DNA of 19,067 nucleotides from Pseudomonadota bacterium (GTDB lineage: Bacteria > Pseudomonadota > Alphaproteobacteria > Rhizobiales > Devosiaceae). The first letter of the stretch is position 1. Each line of letters starts with the position of its first letter. The notes beneath the pieces were generated by a model. The model made no database searches, was not told where the DNA came from, and was given only the letters and a program-made list of their open reading frames with translations. The position numbers and the translations under genes were made by a program. The stretch lies in contig JAEWLC010000031.1 in NCBI GenBank assembly GCA_023393475.1, positions 1 to 19,067 of the forward strand, in the 5' to 3' direction. Positions 1 to 7,441 of this stretch are shown here, one piece after another.

Positions 1-838
1 GGACAACCTCTCGTGCGACACGAGGGGACGCCACCGATATCAACACCGCGGTGCCTTGCTGCAGCGGTGCGAACAGCGCCTGGATCAGCCGGAATGCCCC
101 GCTCAGCTCGAGACCGGCCAAGGCCGCGCTGAGCGGCAGGATGGAATAGTTGGTGATCCAGTAGATGATGGCGGAAGGCGCAAGCCATGCCCCCGCCCGC
201 CCCAGGCGCCGCGACAGCCAACCGAGGAACACGGGCGAGAAGGCGGAAAAGTCCCGACGGATATGCAGCAGGACGAGCGAGCCGGCCAACATCGATCCGC
301 CCCAGCAGAGCAGCGCCGCAACGCTCCCCTCGCCCCCGACCGAGACAACGGCGGCATAGCTGCCGAACAACACACAGGTCGCGACCAGGGTCGACGCTAG
401 GGACAGCCTCCTGTTCTCATCGAGGTAGCAAACGCGGCGCAGCGTCTGCTGGGCGCGAAGCCCGATGCACGCCACGCCCGTCGCAAGCACCAGCTCGGCA
501 ACGCCGCCGGATAGCAGGATATCGGCCGCTGCGCCCGCAATTGCCAGAAACGCGATCCCGCCGCACATCATCAGGGAGAGGGCGACGAGGCCGGTGCGCA
601 GGGACTTCCAGCGCCCTCGAGGCAGTCGCATCGCCACCGGCGGCACGCCCTCCCCCAGATAGCTCCAGCATAAGGACTCGATCAGGTAGACGATCGACCA
701 GGCGACACCGAACTCGCCGAACTGGTTGGGCGCGAGCGTATTCGCCAGCCAGAGCACCAGCACGAAGTTCGCAATGCTCGACACGGCCTGCTCGGCCGCC
801 CCGTACCACAACAGGTGTCTGATCCTGCTGCTAGGCAC
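1..838 (-). CDS. Wzx-type polysaccharide flippase, partial (C-terminus beyond the left edge)
   Basis: An open frame on the minus strand runs from a GTG at 838-836 to the window edge without a stop, giving about 279 residues. The translation is strongly hydrophobic with repeated membrane-length segments. It opens with IRHLLWYGAAEQAVSSIANF, then FGEFGVAWSIVYLIE, and later contains segments such as SAIIYWITNYSILPLSAAL. An early helix followed by an 'F.EFG.A.S' turn is typical of the Wzx/MATE-like flippases that move lipid-linked sugar units across the inner membrane. The GTG overlaps the stop of the upstream polymerase gene by 8 bases, which suggests translational coupling. No good Shine-Dalgarno is visible, and no ATG lies close upstream in frame. 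The context (polymerase, GT4) supports O-antigen or exopolysaccharide export. The family call is by pattern; a MATE-like exporter of another lipid-linked product is possible. Confidence 0.82.
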   Translation of the reverse strand, partial: MPSSRIRHLLWYGAAEQAVSSIANFVLVLWLANTLAPNQFGEFGVAWSIVYLIESLCWSYLGEGVPPVAMRLPRGRWKSLRTGLVALSLMMCGGIAFLAIAGAAADILLSGGVAELVLATGVACIGLRAQQTLRRVCYLDENRRLSLASTLVATCVLFGSYAAVVSVGGEGSVAALLCWGGSMLAGSLVLLHIRRDFSAFSPVFLGWLSRRLGRAGAWLAPSAIIYWITNYSILPLSAALAGLELSGAFRLIQALFAPLQQGTAVLISVASPRVAREVV

Positions 839-1967
839 GGCGAACCGGAGCTGACGGACGACCGACCGGCGGCGCCACGCTTCCGAGCAGTACCGACAGG
901 ACCACGAAGTGGAAGACGTAGATCAACGTGTTGTCGGTGAGGAACAGGATCAACTGGAACAGGAACAGCTTGGCGCCGAGCGCGCCACGGTCGAACAGCG
1001 CGGCGGTGGCAGCCAGCAGCGCCACCAGCCCGATCCAGCCGTAGTCCACCCGCACCCTCAGGAAGTCGTTGTGGGGTTGTACCGGTTTGCCGCCCAGCTC
1101 GGACGACAGGGCCCGCTCCGCCGCACCCGGACCGTTGCCGAGGAGCTGCTGCAGCCAGCTCTGGCTATCGATGACATGCCCCAGCGTCGCGTTGTAGGTA
1201 TAGCGACCGAGCATGTAGGCATCGATGCTCCCGCCGATGTGGAAGGCATCGAGAAACCACAACGCGATCGCGTTGACGTTTAGGCCGACGACGAGGAACA
1301 GGAACGCCGCCAGCAGCCGGCACCAGAACGAGGCCGCCAGCAGCCTGACCACGCCCAGCTCGTTTGCAGCGATCACGATGATGAGGGCAAGGATGGCGAC
1401 CCGCTTGTACATGACGAGCGTCGCCAGTCCCGACAGGCCAAGCCACAGGTAGTTCCGGCGATGGTAGAAGTAGACGGCGATGGCCCCCGCGGTCAGGCCG
1501 TAGCTCGACTCTGCGAAGCCGTTCGAGAACAGGTACGGCGCAATTGACGGCGCCGGCGCGTTTCCCGCCGCGTACAAGAGAAACGTACCGAGGCTCAGCA
1601 CCCCCAGCGCCCACTGCGCCGCTTTGTCGCCACCTGGCACGTAGAACCAGACCATGGCGATGCTCATGGTCAGGAAAACGGCATGACGCAACGCATCGAC
1701 CGAATAGACGTTCGCCGTGACGACCGAGCCGATGACGGCCGCAAACAGCACGCAGACGAAGATCGCCGGCGATCGCCTGACCGAAATCGCGCTGTTGTCG
1801 AAGGTGACCCAGAGCAGGCAGAGCAGCGGTATCGCATAGACGATCAGGCGCAGGTCCGAGTACTTCGTCACCTCGGCGACGACGAGGCTGGCGGCGAGCC
1901 AGGCCAGTATCGACGTTGTCGGTAAGAGGACCGGCGAGTTAGCGTGCGGAGTCGGCGCTGTATGCAA
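831..1967 (-). CDS. O-antigen ligase / Wzy-type polysaccharide polymerase, integral membrane
   Basis: A hydrophobic protein with about ten membrane segments and one large loop near the C-terminus. The loop carries GNGPGAAERALSSELGG and then PHNDFLRVRVDYGWIGLV. A 'PHN.FL....YGW.GL' loop is the usual signature of the Wzy/WaaL family, which joins or transfers lipid-linked glycan chains at the periplasmic face. The frame is open up to an ATG at 2081, but the first 34 residues from there are arginine-rich and lie inside the glycosyltransferase gene, so they are probably a shadow. I place the start at TTG 1967; TTG 1976 is the alternative, and both have only weak ribosome binding sites. The 3' end overlaps the flippase GTG. 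Whether it is a polymerase or a ligase cannot be decided from sequence alone. Confidence 0.8.
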   Translation of the reverse strand: MHTAPTPHANSPVLLPTTSILAWLAASLVVAEVTKYSDLRLIVYAIPLLCLLWVTFDNSAISVRRSPAIFVCVLFAAVIGSVVTANVYSVDALRHAVFLTMSIAMVWFYVPGGDKAAQWALGVLSLGTFLLYAAGNAPAPSIAPYLFSNGFAESSYGLTAGAIAVYFYHRRNYLWLGLSGLATLVMYKRVAILALIIVIAANELGVVRLLAASFWCRLLAAFLFLVVGLNVNAIALWFLDAFHIGGSIDAYMLGRYTYNATLGHVIDSQSWLQQLLGNGPGAAERALSSELGGKPVQPHNDFLRVRVDYGWIGLVALLAATAALFDRGALGAKLFLFQLILFLTDNTLIYVFHFVVLSVLLGSVAPPVGRPSAPVRRA

Positions 1968-3108
1968 AGGCCACAAATCTTTCGAGCGAGTTTGCCGAGT
2001 TCCGAGACGCGAGGGAGTCGAGCGCCGCTGCCGAGTACCTGCGTGCAGTCCGGGTATCGGCCAGCACCTCGATGACCGCATCGCGCCAGCGCTCGATCTC
2101 GAGCGGCACGACGCGCCCGTTCACACCGTCCTGCACCAGGTCGTCGGCCGCGCCGGCGAAGGGCGACACCACGACCGGCAGGCCGCATTGCATCGCTTCA
2201 TTGACCGCCAGCCCCCAGGCTTCCCAGGTCGATGGCAGCAGCAGCATGCGCGCGCTGCGGTAAACCTGCTCCATCTGCGTCCACGGGACATAGCTGTCGT
2301 ATCGCACCGTCACGCCCCCACGACCGAGGCGCTCCCGGACCTCGTCGAGCATGTCGCCGCGCCCAACCACCCGCACGGAGAGGGCCCCGCGCTGCCGGCA
2401 CACATCGACACAGAGGTCGGCGAAAAAGAGTGCGTTCTTCGGCACCTGCGTCAGGTGCCCGACCCAGAGCAAGTCGAACTCCGGTTCCTGCGCCGGCATG
2501 GCCGGCGACCACGCCGGCACCAGCGGCACGACATGCACGGCCTCCTCGCGGACGCCGGACGAGAGCAGGTATTCCCTGCCCTTCTCGCCGCACACGGCAA
2601 ACCGTCGCGCCTGACGGAATACCCATTTCCGCACCAGGCGGTGCATCGGTGAGGTCGGCATGGTCTGGCGCCAACCGTCGGTAGAGAACGCCAGCTCCAC
2701 GCCGCGCAGCGCTGCCCATATTGCTGCAATCAGCATCGACGGCTGAATGCCGTTGATCACCAGCCTTGTGGGCCTCAACCCGTCGAGTGTCCGGAATATC
2801 CGCTGGTTGAGATGCGCGAAGCGGCTCTTGTTCGAAAACCCGAAGGCGCGTCCCGGGAGCACGAAATGCGGGTACTGCACCTCGATCGTGTTGCCCCAGT
2901 CCCGGTTCGGCTCGGACCCGGCGCAGGACACCACGGACAGTCGCAGCCCCGCGCCGACCACCGCGTTGAACAGCCGGTTCGTGTAGGGTGTGACCATGTT
3001 GTTGAACATCACAACATGGTCGCCACTCGTATCTGCACTCGACAATCGCCGCGCCCCCGAACCCTTATCAGCCGGCACCACAGTGCCGGAACTCCCAACT
3101 AGAACCAC
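1939..3108 (-). CDS. Family 4 glycosyltransferase (GT-B fold)
   Basis: A 389-residue protein with a GT-B layout. The N-terminal Rossmann half begins near residue 31 (HVVMFNNMVTPYTNRLFNAV). The C-terminal half starts near residue 211 with FDLLWVGHLTQVPKN. The nucleotide-sugar binding region has VVGRGDMLDEV, then PSTWEAWGLAVNEAMQCGLP, where E296 and E304 form the EX7E motif of retaining GT4 enzymes. It is expected to add a sugar to a lipid-linked intermediate on the cytoplasmic side, for the downstream polymerase and flippase. The start used is GTG 3108, which overlaps the stop of the small upstream gene by 10 bases. The first 30 residues are low-complexity, and ATG 3009 (residue 34) is a possible later start. 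The sugar specificity cannot be read from the sequence. Confidence 0.9.
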   Translation of the reverse strand: MVLVGSSGTVVPADKGSGARRLSSADTSGDHVVMFNNMVTPYTNRLFNAVVGAGLRLSVVSCAGSEPNRDWGNTIEVQYPHFVLPGRAFGFSNKSRFAHLNQRIFRTLDGLRPTRLVINGIQPSMLIAAIWAALRGVELAFSTDGWRQTMPTSPMHRLVRKWVFRQARRFAVCGEKGREYLLSSGVREEAVHVVPLVPAWSPAMPAQEPEFDLLWVGHLTQVPKNALFFADLCVDVCRQRGALSVRVVGRGDMLDEVRERLGRGGVTVRYDSYVPWTQMEQVYRSARMLLLPSTWEAWGLAVNEAMQCGLPVVVSPFAGAADDLVQDGVNGRVVPLEIERWRDAVIEVLADTRTARRYSAAALDSLASRNSANSLERFVAFAYSADSAR

Positions 3109-3377
3109 CGCCCTCGCCGCCTCAGCGCCCCCAGGAAGCCGGAGCGGACATCGACGAAGACCACGGTTCCCCTGACACGACAGCGATAGCCGGACGGAGC
3201 CCTCAACTCGTGCGTCTCCTCGAGCACGACCACGCCTTCTTCATTGCCGATCCTCACATCGACGAACACGTGCCCGGCGCGACCGCCCCGGACGGTGACG
3301 ACCTTCAGCAGGTCCTTGTTCAGCCTGAGGTAGAAGACGCGTTGCTGTCGGTCTCCGCCCGAGCTTCTGTGCAGCAT
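3099..3377 (-). CDS. Small basic protein of unknown function upstream of the glycosyltransferase
   Basis: A 92-residue frame starting at ATG 3377. A strong Shine-Dalgarno (GAGGGGG) sits 7 bases before the start, and the stop overlaps the GTG of the glycosyltransferase, so the gene looks real and translationally coupled. I do not recognise the family. The middle alternates beta-type runs (LLKVVTVRGGRAGHVFVDVR, then EGVVVLEETHEL, then GTVVFVDVRSG). The C-terminal tail is arginine-rich (ALRRRGRWF). There is no signal peptide and no membrane helix. The beta-rich pattern loosely recalls small RNA- or ligand-binding beta proteins such as CsrA or PilZ domains, but I see no diagnostic motif of either. 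A regulatory or accessory role in polysaccharide synthesis is only a guess from position. Confidence 0.6.
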   Translation of the reverse strand: MLHRSSGGDRQQRVFYLRLNKDLLKVVTVRGGRAGHVFVDVRIGNEEGVVVLEETHELRAPSGYRCRVRGTVVFVDVRSGFLGALRRRGRWF

Positions 3378-3391
3378 TTGCGAGCCCCCTC

Positions 3392-3417
3392 GAACTCACA
3401 GGATTGTCCTCTAGTTC
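3392..3417 (-). promoter_or_regulatory. Stem-loop just before the ribosome binding site of the small gene
   Basis: On the minus strand an outer 5-bp stem (GAACT/AGTTC) encloses an inner perfect stem AGGA-CAA-TCCT. The structure fills most of the 42-base gap between the secreted-protein stop (3420) and the small gene start (3377). Its 3' foot directly abuts the GAGGGGG ribosome binding site. It has no U-run, so it is more likely a translation-control or processing hairpin than a terminator. Confidence 0.4.
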
Positions 3418-3419
3418 GC

Positions 3420-3875
3420 TCAGGCGGGCGATACCGAGTCGATTGCGCTTGTCAGCTCCGGCTCGCAGGACTCTATGGTCTGGGCGATCGAAAGCAGGCT
3501 TTCGGCCTGTTCCGGGGTGGACACGCTCTCGGAGGAGACACGCGCCAACTGCGCCACCTCGCGATCGAACTCGTCGCAGATGTCGTCCTGGCTCATCGGC
3601 ACGACGGCGACGACCATGTCGGCAATGCGCTGGTCAGATCCCGGCCCTGTCTCGAGCTTGAGCGCGTCGAGGAAAGTACGCGCCGCGCCGACGCATATCC
3701 CGTTGACCGCATCAGCAATGCTGTGGTCCGAAGCAACCTTCTCGCAATTGCTGATCACTGCCGGCTGATCAGCAATGACAGGCCCAAGGGCCGCAGTCTC
3801 AGTTTCCTGAGCCGAGCCGGGTGCAGAACTACACAGAAAAACGGCAAACGCCCCCACACAGACCGAATATCTCAT
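3420..3875 (-). CDS. Small secreted (periplasmic) four-cysteine protein, unknown function
   Basis: The start is ATG 3875, which has a very good ribosome binding site (GGGAGGTGG) just upstream; the longer open frame to 3995 lacks one. The protein has 151 residues. Residues 1-22 form a signal peptide (MRYSVCVGAFAVFLC, then a cleavage-like GSA before QET). No lipobox is present. The mature part is acidic and mainly helical in character, with four cysteines at 44, 61, 100 and 137 that could form two disulfides. The spacing and ordered acidic helices suggest a small folded periplasmic protein. I do not recognise the family. It lies 42 bases upstream of the small gene of the polysaccharide operon and may be its first gene. 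Confidence 0.72.
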   Translation of the reverse strand: MRYSVCVGAFAVFLCSSAPGSAQETETAALGPVIADQPAVISNCEKVASDHSIADAVNGICVGAARTFLDALKLETGPGSDQRIADMVVAVVPMSQDDICDEFDREVAQLARVSSESVSTPEQAESLLSIAQTIESCEPELTSAIDSVSPA

Positions 3876-3918
3876 GACCACCTCCCAATGGGTCACTAAT
3901 CGGTCCGCCGCGCTCAGA

Positions 3919-3946
3919 GTGTTACAGAAGATGCGACGAAGAACAA
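3919..3946 (-). promoter_or_regulatory. Possible promoter for the secreted-protein gene
   Basis: On the minus strand TTGTTC (3946-3941) and TAACAC (3924-3919) are separated by 16 bases and lie about 45 bases upstream of ATG 3875. This is only a loose match to a housekeeping -35/-10 pair. Nothing else coding is seen in the 215-base gap between the regulator gene and this one. Confidence 0.25.
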
Positions 3947-4090
3947 TCCATTGCGCAAGGCCACCGGCGGGAAGGTAAATCTTGGTGTTCTGCAATCTTT
4001 TCGAGAGCAGCGTGGCGTGCAGCAGATCTCACGCGATCGGTCGGGCTCGAAACTCTTCGCGACCGGAGAGCGATTTCCGCAAGTCCGAAC

Positions 4091-4792
4091 TCAATCGGCC
4101 TTCGGGGCAAACAGGCGGTCACGCGAGCCGGTAAGGTGGGCGCGCATCAGTTTGCGCGCTGTCTCGCCGTCGCGTTCCGAGATCGCGTCGAACACGGCCG
4201 AGTGCTCGACGAACACGTGTTGCAGCCCGTCGCTGGTCGAGCGCAGGGAGAGCCCGTGAAAGCGCATGCCGACGGCGATGTGCTCTTCGAGCGCCTGCAT
4301 GGCGGTCGAAAAGTACGGGTTGCCCGAGGCCTGTGCGATGGCGAGGTGGAACATGAAATCGGCGTCGGCGCGGTGGGCCTGCCGGTTGGTGGCGTCGCGC
4401 AGCAGGGTCAGCGCCGACTTGATCTTGGCGAGCGCCTCGGGATTGCGCCGCTGGGCTGCCATTGCGGCCGCCTCGGGCTCGATGGTGAGTCTGAAATCAT
4501 AGCAGTGCTGCAGGTCCGTGAGGTTCTCCATCTGGCCGAAGCCGAGCGGCTCGCGAAGGCCCGCTTCGCGCACGAAACTGCCGGCGCCGCGGCGCGAATA
4601 GATGAGGCCCTGGTCGCGAAGACGCTGCAACGCATCGCGGACGACCGGGCGCGACACCTGGAACTCTGCGGCCAGCGAATGTTCGGTGGGCAAGCGCTCG
4701 TCGGTCGAATAGGCACCGGATTTTATCGATCGCTGGAGGCGATCGAACACCGCATCGGAAAGGCTGCGCCGGACGTTGAGACCATCGGTCAT
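4091..4792 (-). CDS. GntR family, FadR-subfamily (FCD) transcriptional regulator
   Basis: A 233-residue regulator. Residues about 10-75 form the winged helix (LPTEHSLAAEFQVSRPVVRD, then LIYSRRGAGSFV). Residues about 90-230 form an all-helical FCD effector domain. Likely metal or ligand residues of FCD domains are visible: D145 and H149 (DADFMFHLAI), H197 (VEHSAV) and H219 (MRAHL). FCD regulators usually sense an organic or sugar acid and release DNA when it binds. The ATG overlaps the kinase stop as ATGA, so it is co-transcribed as the last gene of the transporter-kinase operon. It probably controls this operon and the divergent one; an exact FadR-type operator pattern at 11013-11023 supports this. 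The inducer is unknown but is expected to be a pathway intermediate. Confidence 0.92.
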   Translation of the reverse strand: MTDGLNVRRSLSDAVFDRLQRSIKSGAYSTDERLPTEHSLAAEFQVSRPVVRDALQRLRDQGLIYSRRGAGSFVREAGLREPLGFGQMENLTDLQHCYDFRLTIEPEAAAMAAQRRNPEALAKIKSALTLLRDATNRQAHRADADFMFHLAIAQASGNPYFSTAMQALEEHIAVGMRFHGLSLRSTSDGLQHVFVEHSAVFDAISERDGETARKLMRAHLTGSRDRLFAPKAD

Positions 4793-5829
4793 GGCGATGC
4801 GATGCGCTCCTCGTGCGCGTGAAACGGTGCAAGCAGCCGCTGCAGGGTATCCTCCCCGCCAAAGCCGCCCGATTTGGTGACAAAGGTCAAGCCGCCGCCC
4901 GTGGCCAGCGGCAGGCCCGGCAGGGCTTCGCCAAGCAGCTGAAGCGCGGCGACTCCTAGCCGCTGGAGGATCGCCTGGGCAGTAGCGCCACCCGAGAGGA
5001 CCAGCAGCGTGTCGCGCGGCGGATCCAGCCCAAGCACCGTATCGGCCAGCGCCGCGGCGACCTCCCCACTATCGGCGGGAACAGCACCGGGCGTCGCCTG
5101 GAGCACGGTCACCCCTGCAGCGAGGCTCGCCTGCGCCGGTCCGGCGCCGTTGGGCGCCGCGAGATAGGCGATATCGGGATGGACAGAGCGCAGGCGATCG
5201 AGCTGCGCGAGCGTGATTGGGTCGGTCGAGCCGATCACGACGAGCGCGCGCCTGTTGCTCAACGCCACATCGGGCGGTGTCGCCACCGGCGCCATTATCT
5301 TGGCCATGGCCTCGGCAAGACCGCGGGCGCCAACCGGCAGGTCGTGCTCGAGTGCCAGCGCGGCCTCGATATCGGACTGTGTCTCGATATCGGGGATCTT
5401 TGCCCGTGCCGCGTGCCCGCCCATCCGAGCCGCGATGTCGATCGGCTCGCTCACACCGAATCCGCCGAGCCGCCCGCCGCGCATCCAGCGCCCGAAGGCC
5501 GGAATGGCAGGGATGACGAGACTCCGGCCATGCGAGATGGGGTCGAGTTCTGCCGAGATATTGCCCTTGAGGCGGGAATCCACCTTCTTGAACAGCCGCG
5601 TGCCAAGAGGCAGCGCCGCGACGATCGACCGGACCGCTTCGCGTGCCGCATCAGCCGGAACCTCGCGGCTGTCGGTCGAAACGCCCACCACCCGCGCGCC
5701 ACTGGCGAGCGCCTCTGGCAGGCCAGCGACGCCAAGCGCCACGGCAGTTGGGATGCCGCGCATGGCAAAGGGCGCCGCGGTGTCGAGCGCGCCGGTCAGG
5801 TCGTCGGCGATGATCGCCAGCTCAGCCAT
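4789..5829 (-). CDS. DUF1537 four-carbon acid sugar kinase, short form
   Basis: A 346-residue member of the DUF1537 kinases (OtnK/DtnK/LtnK type), which phosphorylate D-erythronate, D-threonate or L-threonate with ATP. Visible motifs are IIADDLTGALDTAAPFA at the N-terminus, LFKKVDSRLKGN near residue 80, VIPAIPAFGR near residue 105, and the C-terminal nucleotide region LSGGATAQAI followed by TGGGLTFVTKSGGFGGEDTL. The start is ATG 5829, overlapping the ATPase stop by 8 bases (ATGGCTGA). Frame upstream of it lies inside the ATPase gene and is a shadow. The protein is noticeably shorter than the roughly 400-430 residues usual in the family; the shortfall appears to be in the middle. Together with the divergently encoded PdxA2 it forms the known kinase/oxidative decarboxylase pair leading to DHAP. 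Its exact substrate is not deducible. Confidence 0.92.
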   Translation of the reverse strand: MAELAIIADDLTGALDTAAPFAMRGIPTAVALGVAGLPEALASGARVVGVSTDSREVPADAAREAVRSIVAALPLGTRLFKKVDSRLKGNISAELDPISHGRSLVIPAIPAFGRWMRGGRLGGFGVSEPIDIAARMGGHAARAKIPDIETQSDIEAALALEHDLPVGARGLAEAMAKIMAPVATPPDVALSNRRALVVIGSTDPITLAQLDRLRSVHPDIAYLAAPNGAGPAQASLAAGVTVLQATPGAVPADSGEVAAALADTVLGLDPPRDTLLVLSGGATAQAILQRLGVAALQLLGEALPGLPLATGGGLTFVTKSGGFGGEDTLQRLLAPFHAHEERIASP

Positions 5830-7441
5830 TGGTCGGTGCCAGGGCGGCGCGCCGTTGCGCCTGCACATCCGGATCGGGATCGAGGTTCGCAGCCAGCAGC
5901 CGCTGAGTATAGGGATGCTGAGGCGCATCGAAGATCTGCGCGGTGGGGCCACGTTCCACGATCTCGCCGGCCTTCATCACGATCACCGTGTCGGCGAAGT
6001 CGCGCACCACGCCGAGATCGTGGGCGATGAACAGGAACGAGATGCCAAGCCGCTGCCGCAGGCTGTCGAGCAGCGCGATCACCTGCGCCTGGATCGAAAC
6101 GTCGAGCGCCGATACCGCTTCGTCGCAGATGATCAGCTCCGGCTCCAGCGCCAGCGCCCGGGCGATGGCGATGCGCTGCCGCTGCCCGCCCGAGAACTGG
6201 TGCGGGTAGCGTTCGGCATGCTCCGCCGAGAGGCCAACCTGCTCCAGCAGCTCGGCAACCCGCGCCCCGCGCTTCGACTTGTCCGGCATCAGCCGGTGGA
6301 TGTCCCAGCCCTCGGCAATCAGCTGGTACACCGACATGCGCGGATTGAGCGATTGCGTGGGGTCCTGAAACACCATCTGGATTTCGCGCCGCACGCCGAG
6401 CAGTTCCCTGCCCCCCATGCGGATGAGGTCGCGGTCCTTCCATAGCGCCTCGCCGCCATCGGCCGGCTCGAGCCGCAGCAGGGTGCGCGCCAGTGTCGAT
6501 TTGCCCGAACCGCTCTCGCCGACCACGGCGAGGCTTTGCCCGCGGGTCAGCGTCAGCGATGCGCCCTTGAGGGCGGTGAAGCTGCCATAGGTCTTGGTCA
6601 ACCCCTTGACCTCGAGCAGCAGCGGAGCCCCCTGGTCGAGCAGCTTGATCTCGCCCTTGCCCGGCGCGGCGCCGATCAGCTTCTGCGTATAGGGGTGCTG
6701 CGGCTTGTGGTAGACCTCGCGCACGCTGCCCTCTTCGACGATCTCGCCCTGGTTCATCACCACCACGCGGTCGGCGATCTCGGCCACGACGCCGAGATCG
6801 TGGGTGATGAGCACGAGGCCCATGCCCGTCTCGGCCTGCAGTTCCTTGAGCAGCGCCAGCACTTCGGCCTGGATGGTGACGTCGAGCGCGGTGGTCGGCT
6901 CGTCGGCGATCAGGATGTCGGGTTTCAGCATCAGCGCCATGGCGATCATCAGCCGCTGGCGCTGCCCGCCCGAGAACTGGTGCGGGTACTTCCGCATCGC
7001 CGCCTGCGGATCGGCAATGCCGACCCGGGCGATCAGCTCGAGCGCGCGGGCGCGCGCCATGCCGGCCGGCCGGCCATGCGCGGTCATCATCTCGATGATC
7101 TGCCAGCCCACGGTGTAGACCGGGTTCAGGTGCCCGAGCGGGTCCTGGAAGATCATTGCGATCTTCTTGCCGTTGAGCGCCCGGTGCTCCTCGTAGCTGA
7201 CCTTCAAGAGGTCCTTGCCGTCATAGATGATCTCGCCCGAGACAATCTGCGCCGGGGGCGTATCGAGCAGGTTCATCACCGCATTGGCGGAAACCGACTT
7301 GCCCGAGCCGCTCTCGCCCAGGATGGCCAGCGTCTCGCCGCGCGCCACCGACCAGCTGACATTCTTGACGGCATGGACGGCACCGCGCGCGGTGTGGAAG
7401 TCCACCGATAGGTCTTTCACCGTGAGCAGGGCGTCAGCCAT
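5822..7441 (-). CDS. Fused double ATPase of a peptide/oligosaccharide-type ABC importer (DppD-DppF like)
   Basis: A 539-residue protein with two complete ABC ATPase domains. Domain 1 has Walker A GESGSGKS (42-49), signature FSGGQ (156-160) and Walker B ending D180-E181. Domain 2 has Walker A GESGSGKS (308-315), signature FSGGQ (416-420) and Walker B ending D440-E441. Each domain ends with the oligopeptide-transporter tail pattern (QHPYTQKLIGA and QHPYTQRLLAA). Separate DppD and DppF are the rule in enterobacteria; fused forms such as GsiA are common in alphaproteobacteria. It energises import through the two permeases encoded just upstream. The start ATG 7441 overlaps the permease stop by 8 bases (ATGGCTGA), the same junction as at its own 3' end with the kinase. 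Confidence 0.96.
   Translation of the reverse strand: MADALLTVKDLSVDFHTARGAVHAVKNVSWSVARGETLAILGESGSGKSVSANAVMNLLDTPPAQIVSGEIIYDGKDLLKVSYEEHRALNGKKIAMIFQDPLGHLNPVYTVGWQIIEMMTAHGRPAGMARARALELIARVGIADPQAAMRKYPHQFSGGQRQRLMIAMALMLKPDILIADEPTTALDVTIQAEVLALLKELQAETGMGLVLITHDLGVVAEIADRVVVMNQGEIVEEGSVREVYHKPQHPYTQKLIGAAPGKGEIKLLDQGAPLLLEVKGLTKTYGSFTALKGASLTLTRGQSLAVVGESGSGKSTLARTLLRLEPADGGEALWKDRDLIRMGGRELLGVRREIQMVFQDPTQSLNPRMSVYQLIAEGWDIHRLMPDKSKRGARVAELLEQVGLSAEHAERYPHQFSGGQRQRIAIARALALEPELIICDEAVSALDVSIQAQVIALLDSLRQRLGISFLFIAHDLGVVRDFADTVIVMKAGEIVERGPTAQIFDAPQHPYTQRLLAANLDPDPDVQAQRRAALAPTNG

Noticed and set aside
187..822. Plus-strand open frame of 211 codons at the left edge
   Set aside because: Arg/Pro/Ser-rich translation with no motif; the opposite strand reads as an uninterrupted membrane flippase.
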